Assembly (NCBI GenBank): GCA_013388745.1
Contig: JACAER010000034.1
Coordinates: forward strand, 62,001-126,000
DNA: 64,000 nt
DNA from: Chloroflexota bacterium
Lineage (GTDB): Bacteria > Chloroflexota > Anaerolineae > Aggregatilineales > Phototrophicaceae
Direction: 5' to 3'
The translations under genes were made by a program, and so were the position numbers. Each line of letters begins with the position of its first letter. Position 1 is the stretch's first letter. This document shows positions 63,122 through 64,000 of this stretch, piece by piece. The notes beneath the pieces were generated by a model, which did not search any database, was not told the DNA's origin, and saw nothing but the letters and a program-made list of their open reading frames with translations.

Positions 63122-63526
63122 ATGACAACCATTCTTCTTGTTGGTGGCGACGATAACCTGAGCGCGGATCTGGCGGAACTGCTGACGGTTGCAGGTTTGC
63201 AGGTCGTGGGCACGCCAGCCAGCGCAGCGGAAAGCCTGGCGCAAGCGCGCACCCTGCAACCGGATGTCATGCTGGCGCTTTCGACAGTGGGGCTGGACAG
63301 CAGCGGTGGGCTGGAAACGATACGCGCGCTCAAACGCGCTGCCCCAGCGGCGCATGTCATCATCTGGTCGGCGCGCGACAATACGTTGTTCATTGAGCGT
63401 ATGTTGAACATTGGCGTCAGCGCTTATGTGTTAAAGAGCGCGCCCTTCGATGATCTGCTGCATATTGTGCGGCGGGTAGCGGCGGGCGAAACGCCGGGCT
63501 TTGTCGCCGCGCGCCAGCATGCCTGA
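63122..63526 (+). CDS. Degenerate response-regulator receiver domain
   Basis: 134 residues with AGGAAG site. The receiver fold is clear: MTTILLVGGDDN, then QPDVMLALSTVGL, HVIIWSA (T/S switch position) and YVLKSAPFDDLL with the conserved Lys. The phosphoacceptor Asp that should follow PDVMLL is Ala-Leu (A52, L53). It probably cannot be phosphorylated in the usual way. No output domain. Stands alone. Confidence 0.8.
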   Translation: MTTILLVGGDDNLSADLAELLTVAGLQVVGTPASAAESLAQARTLQPDVMLALSTVGLDSSGGLETIRALKRAAPAAHVIIWSARDNTLFIERMLNIGVSAYVLKSAPFDDLLHIVRRVAAGETPGFVAARQHA

Positions 63527-63554
63527 CCATTTTTGACCCCTTATGAACTCCCGA

Positions 63555-63583
63555 TTGACAATTACACATCGACCTTCTATACT
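63555..63583 (+). promoter_or_regulatory. Promoter of mutS2
   Basis: Perfect TTGACA (63555-63560) and TATACT (63578-63583), 17 bp apart. Start expected near 63590. The leader contains a GCTTGCG/CGCAAGC hairpin (about 63604-63630). Confidence 0.85.
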
Positions 63584-63646
63584 GCGCGGCTGTTGAGAGA
63601 AGGGCTTGCGCCGGCGTAAAGGCCGCAAGCTGAAAGCATTGAAGCA

Positions 63647-64000
63647 ATGATTAGCGAAAAATCCATTCACGTTTTAGAACTGGCGAAAATTCTGGAACGG
63701 GTTGCGCAGCATACGTCGTTTTCCGCCGGGAAAGAGATGGCGCTGGAAATCCGCCCGACAATTGATCTGGATGAGGCGCGGCGCTGGCAGGAAGAAACCA
63801 GCGAGGCGCGCAAATTGTTCGCGGAGCGCGCCAGCGTAACGCTGGGGGGCGCGCGCGATGTGCGCGAGGCGGCGCTTTCGGCCACGCGCGGCATCATGAT
63901 CGAAGCCAGTGTGCTGCTGGATATTCGCTATACCATGCGGCGGGCGACAACGCTGCGCCGCACCATTGGCCGGCTGAAAGCGCAGTATCCGCTGCTCTCC
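63647..64000 (+). CDS. mutS2: Endonuclease MutS2, N-terminal part (3' end outside window)
   Basis: 118 residues to the right edge. HVLELAKILERVAQHTSFSAG, LEIRPTIDLDEARRWQEETSEARKL, LGGARDVREAALSATRG and the LLDIRYTMRRA helix follow the MutS2 N-terminus (the clamp region found before the ATPase). MutS2 suppresses recombination and rescues collided ribosomes. The ATG at 63647 has no strong ribosome site. Confidence 0.85.
   Translation, partial: MISEKSIHVLELAKILERVAQHTSFSAGKEMALEIRPTIDLDEARRWQEETSEARKLFAERASVTLGGARDVREAALSATRGIMIEASVLLDIRYTMRRATTLRRTIGRLKAQYPLLS

Noticed and set aside
63603..63631. Hairpin before mutS2 considered as a tRNA or terminator
   Set aside because: No tRNA features and no T-run; it lies within the leader after a strong promoter.
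1..64000. rRNA operon, CRISPR array, prophage or integrated plasmid
   Set aside because: No rRNA sequence, no spaced direct repeats with spacers, no phage structural or integrase genes were found.

Overview
The window is 64 kb of GC-rich bacterial chromosome. It is densely coding on both strands, with short gaps and a clear housekeeping core: tsaE-tsaB-rimI, rplJ-rplL, recD2, murJ, rsfS, radA, mutS2 and one tRNA-Phe. Many secreted beta-propeller, PPC-like, SH3 and LysM proteins, multi-PAS kinases, long GMC oxidases and several AT-rich -10 boxes only 6-8 nt before a start codon suggest a Chloroflexota (Anaerolineae-like) genome. That placement is inferred from gene content, not from a marker phylogeny. 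No rRNA, CRISPR array, prophage or intact insertion sequence was found.

Layout. 1-9.5 kb: end of an L,D-transpeptidase gene, secreted propeller protein, FAH-family hydrolase, the t6A/RimI operon, a methyltransferase, a secreted PPC-like protein, and rplJL with an L10 leader. 9.6-20.1 kb: LysM protein with a triplicated unknown domain, GMC oxidoreductase, RecD2, SH3 protein, a degenerate galactokinase-like protein and a degenerate pyruvate-kinase-like protein. 20.2-26.5 kb: the most interesting block, a sulfur-type respiratory/transport operon. It holds an ArsR regulator, an eight-haem OTR-family cytochrome, a seven-haem cytochrome c fused to a cytochrome b domain, and two YeeE/YedE half-transporters, the second fused to a rhodanese domain without its cysteine; the operon ends in a strong terminator. 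26.5-35 kb (minus strand): P1B ATPase with an SPC motif, secreted HExxH metalloprotease, MerR regulator with a propeller protein, five-PAS-type kinase. 35-41 kb: AIM24-like protein, polyprenol-phosphate mannose synthase, BON protein, a BtrH_N-like protein behind a textbook MerR-type promoter, murJ with a heptose-type nucleotidyltransferase, and an ABC ATPase relic. 41-53.6 kb: S41 protease, hydrolase, rsfS, three tandem overlapping membrane-anchored EEP phosphatase/nuclease paralogues, PPC lipoprotein, acetyltransferases, SDR, radA. 54-64 kb: radical SAM DNA-repair-like protein with a structured leader, 7TM kinase, 14-TM efflux pump, AAA+ ATPase, frameshifted HNH gene, tRNA-Phe, aldehyde dehydrogenase, pseudo-receiver and the start of mutS2.

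In the 20-26 kb operon, the cytochrome b part would pass electrons from the quinone pool through the heptahaem domain to the octahaem enzyme outside the membrane. The YeeE-type proteins would move a small sulfur compound and the ArsR protein would sense it or a related species. This working model rests on domain content and gene order.
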